From: a bacterium
GTDB taxonomy: Bacteria; UBP6; UBA1177
Direction: 5' to 3'
DNA: 32,699 nt
NCBI GenBank assembly: GCA_022703485.1
Contig: JAKLDO010000035.1
Coordinates: 1-32,699 of the forward strand
Positions 1 through 9,086 of this stretch are shown piece by piece. Position 1 is the stretch's first letter; every line of letters begins with the position of its first letter. Under the pieces are notes generated by a model that had not been told where the DNA came from, ran no database searches, and saw only the letters and a program-made list of their open reading frames with translations. Made by a program: the position numbers and the translations under genes.

Positions 1-479
1 AAATCGACGACAACATGGCAAATGTTGTATCCGCGCAGCTTCTGTTTCTCGATGCGGACGATCCCGACAAGGATATCTATATCTATATCAACTCGCCGGG
101 GGGGAGTATCCACGCGGGACTGGCGATATATGATACCATGCAGTATGTAAAACCCGATGTTGCAACCATCTGCATCGGACAGGCTTCAAGCATGGGTGCT
201 GTTCTCATGGCGGCTGGAGCGAAAGGCAAAAGGTTCTCGCTTCCCAGTTCAAGGCTCATGATCCATCAGCCGATGGGCGGTTTCCGCGGACAGGCATCCG
301 ATATTGAAATTCAGGCGAAAGAGATCCTTTTCTTAAAGGAGAAACTGATAAACATCCTTTTTGAACATACAGGAAAGGACAAGAAAATACTTAAAAGAGA
401 TATGGACAGGGATTTTTTCATGTCCGCTCAGGAAGCCGTTGAATACGGTCTCATTGACAGTGTCGTGAAAAGAAAATAA
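1..479 (+). CDS. clpP: ATP-dependent Clp protease proteolytic subunit ClpP (5' partial)
   Basis: This is the peptidase subunit of the ClpXP/ClpAP complex, a tetradecameric serine protease that degrades substrates fed in by the ATPase ring. The reading frame is already open at base 3, so the true start lies outside the window and about 40 N-terminal residues are missing. The visible part contains the family signature with nucleophile Ser in the GQASSMGA motif, the catalytic His in MIHQP and the Asp in the KRDMDRD stretch, followed by the typical end [11 protein letters not shown]. The triad is complete. The stop lies 11 bases before clpX, so the two are very likely co-transcribed and make the protease and its unfoldase together. 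Identification is secure. Confidence 0.97.
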   Translation, partial: IDDNMANVVSAQLLFLDADDPDKDIYIYINSPGGSIHAGLAIYDTMQYVKPDVATICIGQASSMGAVLMAAGAKGKRFSLPSSRLMIHQPMGGFRGQASDIEIQAKEILFLKEKLINILFEHTGKDKKILKRDMDRDFFMSAQEAVEYGLIDSVVKRK

Positions 480-490
480 CGGGGAGTGCC

Positions 491-1756
491 ATGACCCAGA
501 ATGACAAAACAGGCGTCATAAAATGCTCTTTCTGCGGAAAGACGCAGGTCGAAGTGGACAGAATAATTTACGGTCGCGGAGTTTATATCTGCAATGAATG
601 CGTAGATCTGTGCACCGATATTCTGCATGAGGAAAATGATTCTATCGTGCCGCAGGATGAAGAAGGTGAGATCCTGACACCCAGACAGCTGAAAAAACAG
701 CTTGACCGTTTTGTCATCGGACAGGAATATGCAAAAAAGGTCCTTTCAGTCGCTGTATATAACCATTATAAAAGGATCAACACTCCGAAAAAACTTAAAA
801 CAAGGATACAGAAGAGCAACATACTTCTTCTCGGTCCGACAGGAAGCGGCAAAACCCTGCTTGCACGGACGCTTGCCGAACTTCTGAAGGTGCCTTTCGC
901 CATAGCCGATGCAACAGCTCTAACTGAAGCAGGCTATGTGGGTGAAGATGTCGAGAACATACTTCTGAACCTGATCCAGGCGGTGAATTACGACATTGAT
1001 AAGGCCGAAAAAGGGATCATATACATTGACGAGATCGATAAGATCGCGAGAAAATCGGACAACCCCTCGATCACAAGAGATGTAAGCGGAGAAGGCGTTC
1101 AGCAGGCGCTGCTTAAAATAATAGAAGGCACCGTTGCAAATATTCCGCCCACAGGCGGAAGGAAACATCCGCATCAGGAATATCTTAAACTTGACACATC
1201 CAACATCCTTTTCATTGTCGGCGGAGCTTTTGAAGGCATTGACAAGATCATTGCAAGAAGGATCGGACAGAAAAAACTCGGTTTCGGATCCGTAAAAACA
1301 GGCACTGTCAAAGAAAAGAAACTCCTTTCAGAGATACAGCCTGAAGATCTTCTCAAATTCGGGCTTATACCTGAGTTCATCGGAAGATTTCCTGTTACAG
1401 CATACCTTGAGGAACTTGATGCCGACGACCTTCTGAGAATACTTACCGAACCTGAGGATGCACTGATAAGTCAGTACAAGGAGCTTTTCAGGATTGACGG
1501 CATAGAGCTTTCCTTCACTGATGAAGCATTGAAAGAGATCGTCAAAAAGACCTCCAGCCTTAAAACGGGCGCCAGAGGTCTCAGAAGGATTATCGAGAAC
1601 ACAATGCTTGACATAATGTTCAATATTCCCGATGAAAAAGATAAAATCAAAGAGGTCATAATCACCCCCGGCGTTGTCACGGCCGGAGAGGACCCTGTAA
1701 AAGTCATTGAAAAAAAACCGCCAGTTAGCGGAAAAAGCACAAACAAAGGAGCTTGA
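491..1756 (+). CDS. clpX: ATP-dependent Clp protease ATP-binding subunit ClpX
   Basis: ClpX is the AAA+ unfoldase that recognises tagged substrates and threads them into ClpP. Its 421 residues are the usual length. The N-terminal zinc-binding domain has Cys12, Cys15, Cys34 and Cys37. Walker A (GPTGSGKT) is at 115-122, Walker B (IIYIDE) at 176-181, and the pore-loop motif GYVG at 148-151. A sensor-2 motif GARGLRR lies near residue 360. The ClpP-docking loop reads LGF where many homologues have IGF, a conservative change. A GGGGAG ribosome site sits just before the ATG. The C-terminal tail is Lys-rich and low in complexity. It lies between clpP and lon, only 7 bases before lon. Confidence 0.98.
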   Translation: MTQNDKTGVIKCSFCGKTQVEVDRIIYGRGVYICNECVDLCTDILHEENDSIVPQDEEGEILTPRQLKKQLDRFVIGQEYAKKVLSVAVYNHYKRINTPKKLKTRIQKSNILLLGPTGSGKTLLARTLAELLKVPFAIADATALTEAGYVGEDVENILLNLIQAVNYDIDKAEKGIIYIDEIDKIARKSDNPSITRDVSGEGVQQALLKIIEGTVANIPPTGGRKHPHQEYLKLDTSNILFIVGGAFEGIDKIIARRIGQKKLGFGSVKTGTVKEKKLLSEIQPEDLLKFGLIPEFIGRFPVTAYLEELDADDLLRILTEPEDALISQYKELFRIDGIELSFTDEALKEIVKKTSSLKTGARGLRRIIENTMLDIMFNIPDEKDKIKEVIITPGVVTAGEDPVKVIEKKPPVSGKSTNKGA

Positions 1757-1763
1757 TCAGTAA

Positions 1764-4145
1764 ATGAAACCCGGCAAATTCTTTCCCCTGCTCCCGATAA
1801 GGGATGCGGTTGTTTTTCCTTATACGAGCATAACTTTCAAGGTCGGAAGGGACTTTTCAATAAAAGCGATAGAGCATGCACTTAAAAGCACAAGGAAAGA
1901 GATCGTCCTTGTAACCCAGAAAGATCCTGAATCGGGAATAATAGACCTTTCAAATCTTTTTGATGTAGGCACCCTCTGCACGGTCATACAGGTCATTGAG
2001 GGTCCCGGTGATTTCTACCATGTCTTTCTGGAAGGGATAAAAAGGGTCTCCGTTTCCGAGATAAAGCAGGTAGAAGGCGGTTTTTACGAGATCTCGGTGA
2101 AAGATTTCAGAACGACAGGCAGAGATACGGAGAATCAGGAAAAGATAAGAAAAGTCTTTGAGGCCGCCCTTTCAAAATATTTTGATTTCTTTGAGGTCCC
2201 GAAAGAGATCCTGCATGATGCCGTAAAAGCCGATGACAATGAAAAATTCCTTGATATAGCGGCATCAATAATACGCCTTTCAAACCCGGTCGACCTTCAG
2301 CAGGCGCTTTCACAACGCGATCTTACGGAACGGTACCAGACAATGATATCGCTCATAAAAATGGAGATCGAGCTAAGGGAATTTGAAAAGAACATTGAAT
2401 CGAATGTCAGGGAGAAGTTTGAAAGAGGCCAGAAAGAGTTTTTCATAAATGAACACATAAATGCTCTGAGGAACGAACTGAACAAGAGTTCAGGCGGTAC
2501 GGATTATGAGGAAAAGGACGACCTTTACGAAAAGATCGAAACACTTGACGCTCCTGAGCATGTCCTTGAAAAGCTAAGAGAGGAGTATTCGAGATATGAG
2601 ATGACACCTCCGATGAGTGCGGAAAGCGGTGTGATCAGGACATACCTTGAAACAGTTGCAGGTCTTCCGTGGAGAGTTTCAGGCGGAAGTCAGATAGACA
2701 TGTCAGAGGCTGAAAAAATACTTGAAAACGACCATTACGGACTCAATGATGTCAAAAAAAGGATACTTGAATATCTCGCCGTGCTCAAGCTGAAAGGAGA
2801 CCTTAAAGCACCGATAATATGTCTTGTCGGGCCTCCCGGAGTGGGAAAGACCTCCATTGCATCGTCAATTGCAAGGGCCACAGGCAGAAAGTTCATAAGA
2901 CAGTCTCTGGGCGGAATAAAGGATGAAGCGGAGATACGGGGACACAGAAGAACATATATCGGAGCGATGCCCGGAAAGATAATTCAGTCGATCAACAAGG
3001 TGAAAGTGAACGATCCCCTTTTTCTGCTTGATGAGATCGATAAACTGAGCAGTGATTATAAAGGCGATCCCGCTTCAGCCCTGCTTGAAGTTCTCGACCC
3101 TGAACAGAACGACACCTTCATAGATCACTACATAGACCTTGAATTCGATCTCAGCCGCGTGCTGTTCATTGCTACCGCGAACGACAGGAACATGATCCCT
3201 CACGCTCTGAGAGACAGGATGGAAATGATAGAGATAGACGGATACACATGGTTCGAGAAAAAGAACATCGCTCTCAATTATCTTGTGAAAAAACAGTGCG
3301 CAGCCAACGGAATAGAAGATCTCGATCTGACCTTCGAGCAGGAAGGACTTGAAACTCTCATTGAAAAATACACTTCTGAATCAGGGGTCAGGGAACTTGA
3401 AAGAAAAATAGCGGCAATATGCAGAAAAACAGCGCTCAAAAAAGCTTTCGATAAAAAAGGCACCCTTAAAAAAATCACTGTGACGCGCAGCAACATAAGT
3501 GAGTACCTCGGTCCTGAGAAATACAGTGAGAGCATTCAGGCCGGTGAAAGCGAAACGGGTGTAGTGAACGGTCTTGCATGGACCCCTTACGGCGGAACAG
3601 TCCTTAAAATAGAAGCTGTCAGATATCCGGGAAAAGGTGAAATAAAGATCACCGGAAGTCTCGGAGATGTAATGAAAGAATCAGTTGAAATAGCGGTAAG
3701 CTACATAAAAAGCCTTTCAGAAAAGCTCGGCATAGACCGTGAGGACTGGAACAGACATACAGTACATGTCCATTTCCCTGAAGGTGCGACACCCAAGGAC
3801 GGTCCATCCGCCGGCGTGGCGATATCTCTTGCCGTAGCATCTCTCATGACAGGAAGAAAGGTCAGACCTTTCATTGCGATGACCGGTGAAGTGACATTGC
3901 GCGGAAAAGTCCTGAAGATAGGAGGACTGAAAGCAAAGATGATGGCAGCCGTCCGTGAAGGAATAAAAAAGGTTTACATACCTCAGGACAATATGCCTGA
4001 CTGCGCTGAAATACCGGAAGAGATCAAGTCCGGAATTGAGGTTATACCGGTAAAAACGGCGGAAACCGTTATTTCAGGATGTCTTGAAACGGATAGAAAA
4101 ATAAAGAAATCTCATGTGGTTACAGCGGGCAATGTCTGTCAGTGA
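1764..4145 (+). CDS. lon: Lon ATP-dependent serine protease
   Basis: Lon is a cytoplasmic homo-oligomeric AAA+ protease for misfolded and regulatory proteins. The 793 residues hold the complete three-part layout: an N-terminal LON substrate-binding domain starting with the LLPIRDAVVFP motif, the ATPase with Walker A GPPGVGKT at 356-363 and the LLDEIDK Walker B, and the C-terminal peptidase. The catalytic dyad is Ser682 in DGPSAG and Lys725 in GGLKAK, at the spacing of 43 seen in E. coli Lon. The start is 7 bases after clpX, with the AAAGGAGC ribosome site inside the end of clpX, so clpP-clpX-lon form one operon. The same order is common in many bacteria. Confidence 0.98.
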   Translation: MKPGKFFPLLPIRDAVVFPYTSITFKVGRDFSIKAIEHALKSTRKEIVLVTQKDPESGIIDLSNLFDVGTLCTVIQVIEGPGDFYHVFLEGIKRVSVSEIKQVEGGFYEISVKDFRTTGRDTENQEKIRKVFEAALSKYFDFFEVPKEILHDAVKADDNEKFLDIAASIIRLSNPVDLQQALSQRDLTERYQTMISLIKMEIELREFEKNIESNVREKFERGQKEFFINEHINALRNELNKSSGGTDYEEKDDLYEKIETLDAPEHVLEKLREEYSRYEMTPPMSAESGVIRTYLETVAGLPWRVSGGSQIDMSEAEKILENDHYGLNDVKKRILEYLAVLKLKGDLKAPIICLVGPPGVGKTSIASSIARATGRKFIRQSLGGIKDEAEIRGHRRTYIGAMPGKIIQSINKVKVNDPLFLLDEIDKLSSDYKGDPASALLEVLDPEQNDTFIDHYIDLEFDLSRVLFIATANDRNMIPHALRDRMEMIEIDGYTWFEKKNIALNYLVKKQCAANGIEDLDLTFEQEGLETLIEKYTSESGVRELERKIAAICRKTALKKAFDKKGTLKKITVTRSNISEYLGPEKYSESIQAGESETGVVNGLAWTPYGGTVLKIEAVRYPGKGEIKITGSLGDVMKESVEIAVSYIKSLSEKLGIDREDWNRHTVHVHFPEGATPKDGPSAGVAISLAVASLMTGRKVRPFIAMTGEVTLRGKVLKIGGLKAKMMAAVREGIKKVYIPQDNMPDCAEIPEEIKSGIEVIPVKTAETVISGCLETDRKIKKSHVVTAGNVCQ

Positions 4146-4153
4146 CAAATTAT

Positions 4154-4182
4154 TTGACAATTTTGCAGAATTGATTAGTAAA
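4154..4182 (+). promoter_or_regulatory. Possible rho promoter in the lon-rho gap
   Basis: The 165-base gap between lon and rho contains a perfect TTGACA at 4154-4159, but no good -10 box at 16-17 bases. The nearest candidates are AGTAAA at a 17-base spacing and TAAATC at 19. The gap is AT-rich and otherwise shows nothing recognisable. In E. coli the rho leader takes part in autoregulation, so a regulated leader is possible here, but this is only an analogy. Confidence 0.25.
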
Positions 4183-4310
4183 TCTACTGTACTATCTGTT
4201 CCACTCACTTTCGTACTGAAATCAGTGGATAATCGTAAATTGGGCAGCCTATTGATGTGCATAAGCAGCATTAACAGTTTCTTAATATTATCAACTTTAT
4301 GGAGAAATGG

Positions 4311-5561
4311 ATGAACCTACAGGAATTAAAGAACAAGAAAAACGAAGACCTTGTCAAAATGTCCGAAAAGCTCGGCATTGAAGATGCGTCTTCAAAACGC
4401 TCTCAGGAACTTATTTATGAGATCCTGCAGAAACTGGTAGAGAACAATGAAACGATATTTGCAGACGGCGTGCTGCAGATACTTCCGGACGGTTTCGGAT
4501 TCCTCAGAAGCCCGAAATACAACTATCTTCCGGGACCTGACGACATATATGTTCCGCCATCAATGATAAAGAAATACGGTCTCCGCACCGGTCAGACAAT
4601 AAACGGCGAGATAAGAAGCCCCAAGGATGGTGAGAGATATTTCGCACTTCAGAAGATAACATCGGTGTTCGAGAATGAAGATATCGAAAAGAATAGACAC
4701 ACTCCTCTTTTTGATAACCTCACCCCCTTCTATCCGAGGAAAAAGATCATCCTTGAGACTAAGGCCAATGTGATGTCAACAAGGATCATGGACCTTCTCG
4801 TTCCGATCGGTATGGGTCAGAGAGGTCTCATCGTCGCTCCTCCGAGAACCGGCAAAACAGTTCTTCTTCAGGACATAGCGCATTCCATCACAGGGAATCA
4901 TCCCGATGTTTTCCTTATCGTTCTTCTTATCGATGAAAGACCCGAAGAGGTCACAGACATGATGAGGACGGTTGATGCGGAAGTCATCGCTTCAACATTC
5001 GACGAACCCGCGACAAGACATGTTCAGGTTGCTGAGATGGTACTTGAAAAGGCAAAGAGAATGGTCGAGTTCGGCAAAGATGTCGTCATCCTTCTTGACT
5101 CCATAACAAGGCTTGCAAGAGCCTATAACGCAATAGTTCCGCCATCAGGGAAGATCCTTTCCGGCGGTGTTGACGCAAATGCGCTTCACAAACCGAAAAG
5201 ATTCTTCGGCGCGGCAAGGAACATTGAAGAAGGAGGCTCTCTCACTATCATAGCAACAGCGCTGATAGATACAGGAAGCCGTATGGACGAAGTCATATTC
5301 GAGGAATTCAAAGGTACAGGAAACATGGAGATCCATCTTGACAGGAAACTCATGGAAAAGAGAATATTCCCCTGCCTTGACATCAATAAGTCAGCAACAA
5401 GAAAAGAGGAACTTCTTCTTGAAACAGATGTTCTCAATAAGGTATGGATACTCAGAAAACTTCTCCATCCTCTCAATGTCATAGATTCAATGGAGTTCAT
5501 GCTTGATAAAATGGGTAAGACTAAATCAAATAAAGATTTCCTGAAAGCGATGAACGCTTAA
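4311..5561 (+). CDS. rho: Transcription termination factor Rho
   Basis: Rho is the hexameric RNA-dependent ATPase helicase that ends transcription and limits antisense RNA. I place the start at 4311 (416 aa) and not at the ATG at 4299. A GGAG ribosome site at 4301-4304 lies 6 bases upstream of 4311, and the resulting N-terminus, [10 protein letters not shown], matches the conserved Rho start. The primary RNA-binding cold-shock fold includes GFGFLRS and the [12 protein letters not shown] segment. Walker A is PPRTGKT, Walker B is [16 protein letters not shown], and the Q-loop/R-loop region ([21 protein letters not shown]) is intact. The 3' end lies two bases from a convergent gene and no intrinsic terminator is visible. 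Confidence 0.97.
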   Translation: MNLQELKNKKNEDLVKMSEKLGIEDASSKRSQELIYEILQKLVENNETIFADGVLQILPDGFGFLRSPKYNYLPGPDDIYVPPSMIKKYGLRTGQTINGEIRSPKDGERYFALQKITSVFENEDIEKNRHTPLFDNLTPFYPRKKIILETKANVMSTRIMDLLVPIGMGQRGLIVAPPRTGKTVLLQDIAHSITGNHPDVFLIVLLIDERPEEVTDMMRTVDAEVIASTFDEPATRHVQVAEMVLEKAKRMVEFGKDVVILLDSITRLARAYNAIVPPSGKILSGGVDANALHKPKRFFGAARNIEEGGSLTIIATALIDTGSRMDEVIFEEFKGTGNMEIHLDRKLMEKRIFPCLDINKSATRKEELLLETDVLNKVWILRKLLHPLNVIDSMEFMLDKMGKTKSNKDFLKAMNA

Positions 5562-5563
5562 GA

Positions 5564-6706
5564 TCAGAGATCGCTCACTTCACTGTCTGAATCATCAATT
5601 ACATCGGAATCATCATCAAGTTCAACAGGCTGATCACGGTATTCACATATATCCCAGCCTGTAGGAAGTCCGTCCTTATACGGTGATACTTCCGTTCCGA
5701 AAGGATGGTCTGAAAAGAACTGGACAAGGTCCTTTCTTGTCAATCCGGCTATCTTGTGTGAACCCTGATGGTCACAGAGAATTACATTGTGCCCCATTGC
5801 GGTAAGATAGTTGGCATCAAAAACGGCCATGTGTTTGAACTCGATCGTGAATCCCGATGTCGACCATGTGTCCTTTCCTTCAGCACCGGAAATTAGCACC
5901 TGAGTGTATTTGTTATGTTCAGCTTCGAAATCGGGCCATGAGAAGAAATCACCCACATTCATACCCATGATCTGACCGAGGTCCTCTCTGTTGTCGGGGT
6001 TGGAGAAATAGGCTCCTGAGTATGTAGCGACTGAAGCGATCTTGTCCGGTCTCATAAGAGCAATGCTGTCGGAAGTGATCGATCCTGCCGAAAAACCTGC
6101 AAGATGGATATGGGTATCATCTACGCCCCATCTTGAGTCAATGCATTCAAGGACGGAATCGAAAAGATCCACCTCGGCGCTTCCGTCTTCAAGAACTATC
6201 ATATCCCAGTCAAGGCCTTTGGGAGGAACACCGAATGTGAAAATGTCAGCTCTTGCTTCAGGTACGATGAGAATGAAAGGCATGGTGGAATTGTCCACCT
6301 CAGCAGCAAGAACAGATTCAAAATTGGTCGCGGAATCACCATATCCGTGAAAAAGGAACACCACTGGCCAGCCTTCCTTTGAATCGACATTCTGAGGAAG
6401 TCTTACAATAAAATCTCTTTCAAGAGCAGTTTCTCCGCTACCTGCCATGAACTTTTTGTTCATGCCTTCGGCCACATCGGCGCAAGTTATCGGACCTGCC
6501 TCTTCATCAGTGATCTCATCGATCTCATTCTCTTCTTCAGTGACAGCATCATCGTTCACGGCATCATCTTCAGCTTCAATGTCTTCATCCGGAACATACT
6601 GATCGTCTGTCACGACCTCGGAATCGTTGCTTTCCTTTTTATCATCCCCGCAGGAAACCGCAAAAAAGAAAGAAAGCAGAACCATCAGGAACATAAATTT
6701 TTTCAT
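5564..6706 (-). CDS. Exported alpha/beta-hydrolase (LpqC/PHB depolymerase-like esterase) lipoprotein
   Basis: This 380-residue protein starts with a short signal peptide and lipobox FAVSC, giving lipidated Cys19. A highly acidic Asp/Glu-rich stalk (about 20-70) follows, then an alpha/beta-hydrolase domain. The oxyanion motif FLFHGYGD is at 117-124, the nucleophile elbow GFSAGS centres on Ser206, and a likely catalytic His317 lies in GSHK; an Asp near 279 (EGKDTW) could complete the triad. This arrangement fits the feruloyl-esterase/poly(3-hydroxybutyrate) depolymerase (LpqC) group, so it probably hydrolyses esters outside the cell membrane; the substrate is unknown. A second acidic tail occupies the last 20 residues. 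GAGGGA precedes the ATG and its own promoter lies at 6745-6772. Confidence 0.85.
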   Translation of the reverse strand: MKKFMFLMVLLSFFFAVSCGDDKKESNDSEVVTDDQYVPDEDIEAEDDAVNDDAVTEEENEIDEITDEEAGPITCADVAEGMNKKFMAGSGETALERDFIVRLPQNVDSKEGWPVVFLFHGYGDSATNFESVLAAEVDNSTMPFILIVPEARADIFTFGVPPKGLDWDMIVLEDGSAEVDLFDSVLECIDSRWGVDDTHIHLAGFSAGSITSDSIALMRPDKIASVATYSGAYFSNPDNREDLGQIMGMNVGDFFSWPDFEAEHNKYTQVLISGAEGKDTWSTSGFTIEFKHMAVFDANYLTAMGHNVILCDHQGSHKIAGLTRKDLVQFFSDHPFGTEVSPYKDGLPTGWDICEYRDQPVELDDDSDVIDDSDSEVSDL

Positions 6707-6744
6707 AGGGTCCCTCTCTCAAGAAAAATTGATCACACCTTATG

Positions 6745-6772
6745 ATTTTAGAATTTTGAACTATTTAGTCAA
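6745..6772 (-). promoter_or_regulatory. Sigma70-type promoter of the esterase lipoprotein gene
   Basis: On the minus strand TTGACT (6772-6767) and TAAAAT (6750-6745) are separated by exactly 16 bases. The predicted start of transcription is near 6738, about 30 bases before the ATG at 6706. It lies directly after the metK stop. Confidence 0.6.
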
Positions 6773-6784
6773 TTTTAGAAATAA

Positions 6785-7942
6785 CTACACGAGATTTTTC
6801 AGTTCTTTTGCTCTGTCCATCCTTTCCCACGAAAAGCCGTCACGGCCGAAATGCCCGTATGAAGCTGTTTTTTTATAGATGGGTCTGAGAAGGTCGAGCT
6901 GTTCTATTATAGCGGCCGGTCTCATGTCAAAACATTTCTTGACCGCATTTTCAATATCCATTTCGGGAATGGAAGATGTTTCAAAGGTGTTAACATAGAC
7001 AGAAACAGGCTGAGCAACACCGATAGCATAAGCGATCTGGATCTCGCATTTTTTTGCAAGCCCTGCGGCAACTATGTTCTTTGCGATGTATCTAGCCATG
7101 TATGAAGCAGATCTGTCAACCTTGGACGGGTCTTTTCCTGAAAAAGCACCGCCGCCGTGACGACCCATTCCGCCGTATGTGTCAACAATGATCTTTCTGC
7201 CGGTAAGACCTGCATCTGCAACAGGACCGCCTACAACGAACTTTCCTGTCGGGTTGATGAAAAATTCTGTATCTGCATGAATGAACTGGGCCGGAATAAC
7301 AGGCTTGATGACCTTTTCTATTACCGTGCTTCTTATTGTTTCATAATCAACCGTGTCCTTATGCTGAGTACTTACAACGACTTTGTCAACAGCAACAGGC
7401 TTTCCGCCCTCATAACGGACAGAGACCTGTGATTTACCGTCAGGAAGGATGAACGGCACTTCGCCGCTTTTTCTAACCTGTGCAAGTTTATGTGTGAGCT
7501 GATGTGCGAGATTTATGGGGGTAGGCATATAATCCTCATTCTCGTCCGTAGCATAGCCGAACATGAGTCCCTGGTCTCCGGCTCCCTGCTCCTTGAAAAG
7601 ACCTTCGCCTGCATTGACTCCCTGAGCAATGTCCGGCGACTGCTTATCAATTGTAGAGAGAACGCCGCATGTGTGTCCGTCGAATCCGCAGAACTTCGTA
7701 TCTTTGTATCCGATCTCAATTATCGTATTCCTTACTATTTCAGAAATATCCACATATGTATTTGTCGTGATCTCGCCTCCGACAACAACAAGCCCGGTCG
7801 TCACAAAAGTTTCACAGGCGACTCTGGCTCTTCTGTCCGTTTCAAGAATGGCATCAAGAATGGCATCTGATACCTGATCGGCAACTTTGTCAGGATGTCC
7901 TTCAGTAACTGATTCTGAAGTAAAAAGATAGGGTCTTTTCAT
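6785..7942 (-). CDS. metK: S-adenosylmethionine synthetase
   Basis: MetK makes S-adenosylmethionine from ATP and methionine in the cytoplasm. The 385 residues match the family length. Visible signatures are the N-terminal [12 protein letters not shown] motif with the ATP-binding His, the [12 protein letters not shown] signature, and the Gly-rich [16 protein letters not shown] motif, followed by [14 protein letters not shown]. All look intact. The start at 7942 is supported by GAGGTGG at 7947-7953. An intrinsic terminator hairpin lies only about 20 bases upstream. metK therefore depends either on read-through from rplM-rpsI or on a promoter inside rpsI. No SAM riboswitch is visible in this short leader. 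Confidence 0.97.
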   Translation of the reverse strand: MKRPYLFTSESVTEGHPDKVADQVSDAILDAILETDRRARVACETFVTTGLVVVGGEITTNTYVDISEIVRNTIIEIGYKDTKFCGFDGHTCGVLSTIDKQSPDIAQGVNAGEGLFKEQGAGDQGLMFGYATDENEDYMPTPINLAHQLTHKLAQVRKSGEVPFILPDGKSQVSVRYEGGKPVAVDKVVVSTQHKDTVDYETIRSTVIEKVIKPVIPAQFIHADTEFFINPTGKFVVGGPVADAGLTGRKIIVDTYGGMGRHGGGAFSGKDPSKVDRSASYMARYIAKNIVAAGLAKKCEIQIAYAIGVAQPVSVYVNTFETSSIPEMDIENAVKKCFDMRPAAIIEQLDLLRPIYKKTASYGHFGRDGFSWERMDRAKELKNLV

Positions 7943-7957
7943 TTTTCCACCTCATAC

Positions 7958-7983
7958 AAAAAACCCCCTCAATGGAGAGGGGG
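7958..7983 (-). terminator. Intrinsic terminator after rpsI, just upstream of metK
   Basis: Read on the minus strand, a 7-bp perfect stem (CCCCCTC pairing with GAGGGGG, arms at 7977-7983 and 7964-7970) with a 6-base loop is followed by six T residues at 7963-7958. It begins 32 bases after the rpsI stop and ends only 15 bases before the metK ATG, so it could also act as an attenuator or a stabilising 5' hairpin for metK mRNA. Confidence 0.8.
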
Positions 7984-8015
7984 CAGAAAAATAATATAGA
8001 ACGGCAATTCTGAAC

Positions 8016-8402
8016 TTATCTCTTGGAGAACTGGAATCTTGCTCTTGCAGCTCTCTGTCCGTATTTCTTTCTTTCTTTCATTCTTGCGTCTCTCCTGAGG
8101 AACCCTTCTTTTTTAAGAACAGATCTCATCTCAGGATTGTATGTCACGAGCGCTCTTGAAATACCGTGTCTTACAGCTTCAGCCTGAGCAGCTATTCCGC
8201 CGCCTGCAACAGTTACAAGTATTGAGAACTTCCCTTTTGTCTTTGTAAGATTGAGGGGAGCATCCACTTTCATTGTGTTGCTGTCTGTATAGAAGTAATC
8301 TTTAGGCGTTCTGCCGTTCACGGTCATTTCGCCTTTACCCGGTCTCAGAAAGACCCTGGCTACCGCTGTCTTTCTTTTACCAGTAGCGTACCACTGTTCC
8401 AT
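8016..8402 (-). CDS. rpsI: Small ribosomal subunit protein uS9
   Basis: Protein S9 sits in the head of the 30S subunit, and its C-terminal tail contacts tRNA in the P site. The sequence has the family start [13 protein letters not shown], the [19 protein letters not shown] signature and the basic C-terminal tail ending FQFSKR. The start is taken as ATG at 8402 (128 aa), because GGAG lies seven bases upstream of it; a TTG one codon earlier is also in frame but unnecessary. It lies 29 bases after rplM, the near-universal bacterial pairing, so the two form one operon closed by the hairpin at 7958-7983. Confidence 0.97.
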   Translation of the reverse strand: MEQWYATGKRKTAVARVFLRPGKGEMTVNGRTPKDYFYTDSNTMKVDAPLNLTKTKGKFSILVTVAGGGIAAQAEAVRHGISRALVTYNPEMRSVLKKEGFLRRDARMKERKKYGQRAARARFQFSKR

Positions 8403-8431
8403 CAATTATCTCCAATCAATATGACAATAAA

Positions 8432-8863
8432 TTAAATTTCCAGTTTCTTAGGTTCCTGAGCCTTGTGAGGATGCTCGGCACCTGCATAGATCTTCAACTT
8501 GGTGATGACCTGATTGGAGATCTTGTTCTTGGGAAGCATTCCCTTGACCGCATGCATAATGAGGTATTCAGGATGTCTTTCCATCATTTTCTGTGCTGAA
8601 AGCGTTCTCATTCCGCTCTGATAACCGGAATAATTGTAATAGTTCTTATCGGTCCATTTCTTTCCGGTAAGATTGATCTTTTCAGCATTTGTAATGACAA
8701 CATAGTCACCGCAATCTACATTGGGTGTGTAATCAGCCTTGTTCTTTCCGCGAAGTATGTCAGCGACTTTTGTTGCGAGTCTGCCGAGATTGATACCTTC
8801 AGCGTTCACTTCGAACCACTTTCTTTCTACATCTTCTTTTCTTTTGTATCTTGTCAATTCCAT
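8432..8863 (-). CDS. rplM: Large ribosomal subunit protein uL13
   Basis: L13 is an early-assembly protein of the 50S subunit. The frame stays open to 9001, but I choose ATG 8863 (143 aa, the usual length). AGGAAG lies just before it, and the promoter at 8907-8934 would place the transcript start inside the longer frame. Family motifs include LGRLATKVADILRGK, the YTPNVDCGDYVVITNAEKI segment and AVKGMLPKNKI near the C-terminus. It is the first gene of the rplM-rpsI operon. Confidence 0.97.
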   Translation of the reverse strand: MELTRYKRKEDVERKWFEVNAEGINLGRLATKVADILRGKNKADYTPNVDCGDYVVITNAEKINLTGKKWTDKNYYNYSGYQSGMRTLSAQKMMERHPEYLIMHAVKGMLPKNKISNQVITKLKIYAGAEHPHKAQEPKKLEI

Positions 8864-8906
8864 AGCGCTTCCTTTCCTGAATAAAGTTAGCAAAAAAGCG
8901 AGGAAC

Positions 8907-8934
8907 ATACTACATGCACAAGACCCGTTGTCAA
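8907..8934 (-). promoter_or_regulatory. Sigma70-type promoter of rplM-rpsI
   Basis: On the minus strand a perfect TTGACA (8934-8929) is followed after 16 bases by TAGTAT (8912-8907), giving a transcript start near 8900 and a leader of about 37 bases. A strong -35 box suits a ribosomal operon. Confidence 0.65.
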
Positions 8935-9014
8935 GAAATTTTTGAACACCTTTTATTTTGTTCAATAAATACAAGCATATAGCCTGCAATTCACCCGCCA
9001 TTCATCCTTAAATA

Positions 9015-9042
9015 TTGACGACCGTGACTTTTTAAATTAGAT
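9015..9042 (+). promoter_or_regulatory. Possible promoter of the 9087 membrane protein gene
   Basis: TTGACG (9015-9020), then 16 bases, then TTAGAT (9037-9042). The -35 box is good and the -10 box weak. It is the best candidate in the gap before the gene. Confidence 0.35.
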
Positions 9043-9086
9043 TGCCTGGTATTTGGTTATTAACATTAAAATAAAAAAGGTATTCA

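Noticed and set aside
4114..4314. A 66-codon frame spanning the lon-rho gap
   Set aside because: It overlaps both lon and rho, has no ribosome site and its composition follows the neighbouring frames. I treat the gap as non-coding leader sequence.
7943..8015. A SAM riboswitch upstream of metK
   Set aside because: Only 73 bases separate rpsI and metK and they hold a simple terminator hairpin; no conserved SAM-aptamer helices are visible.
8864..9001. N-terminal extension of the rplM frame to 9001
   Set aside because: The extension is not family-like, the promoter lies inside it, and the ATG at 8863 has a good ribosome site and gives the normal length.
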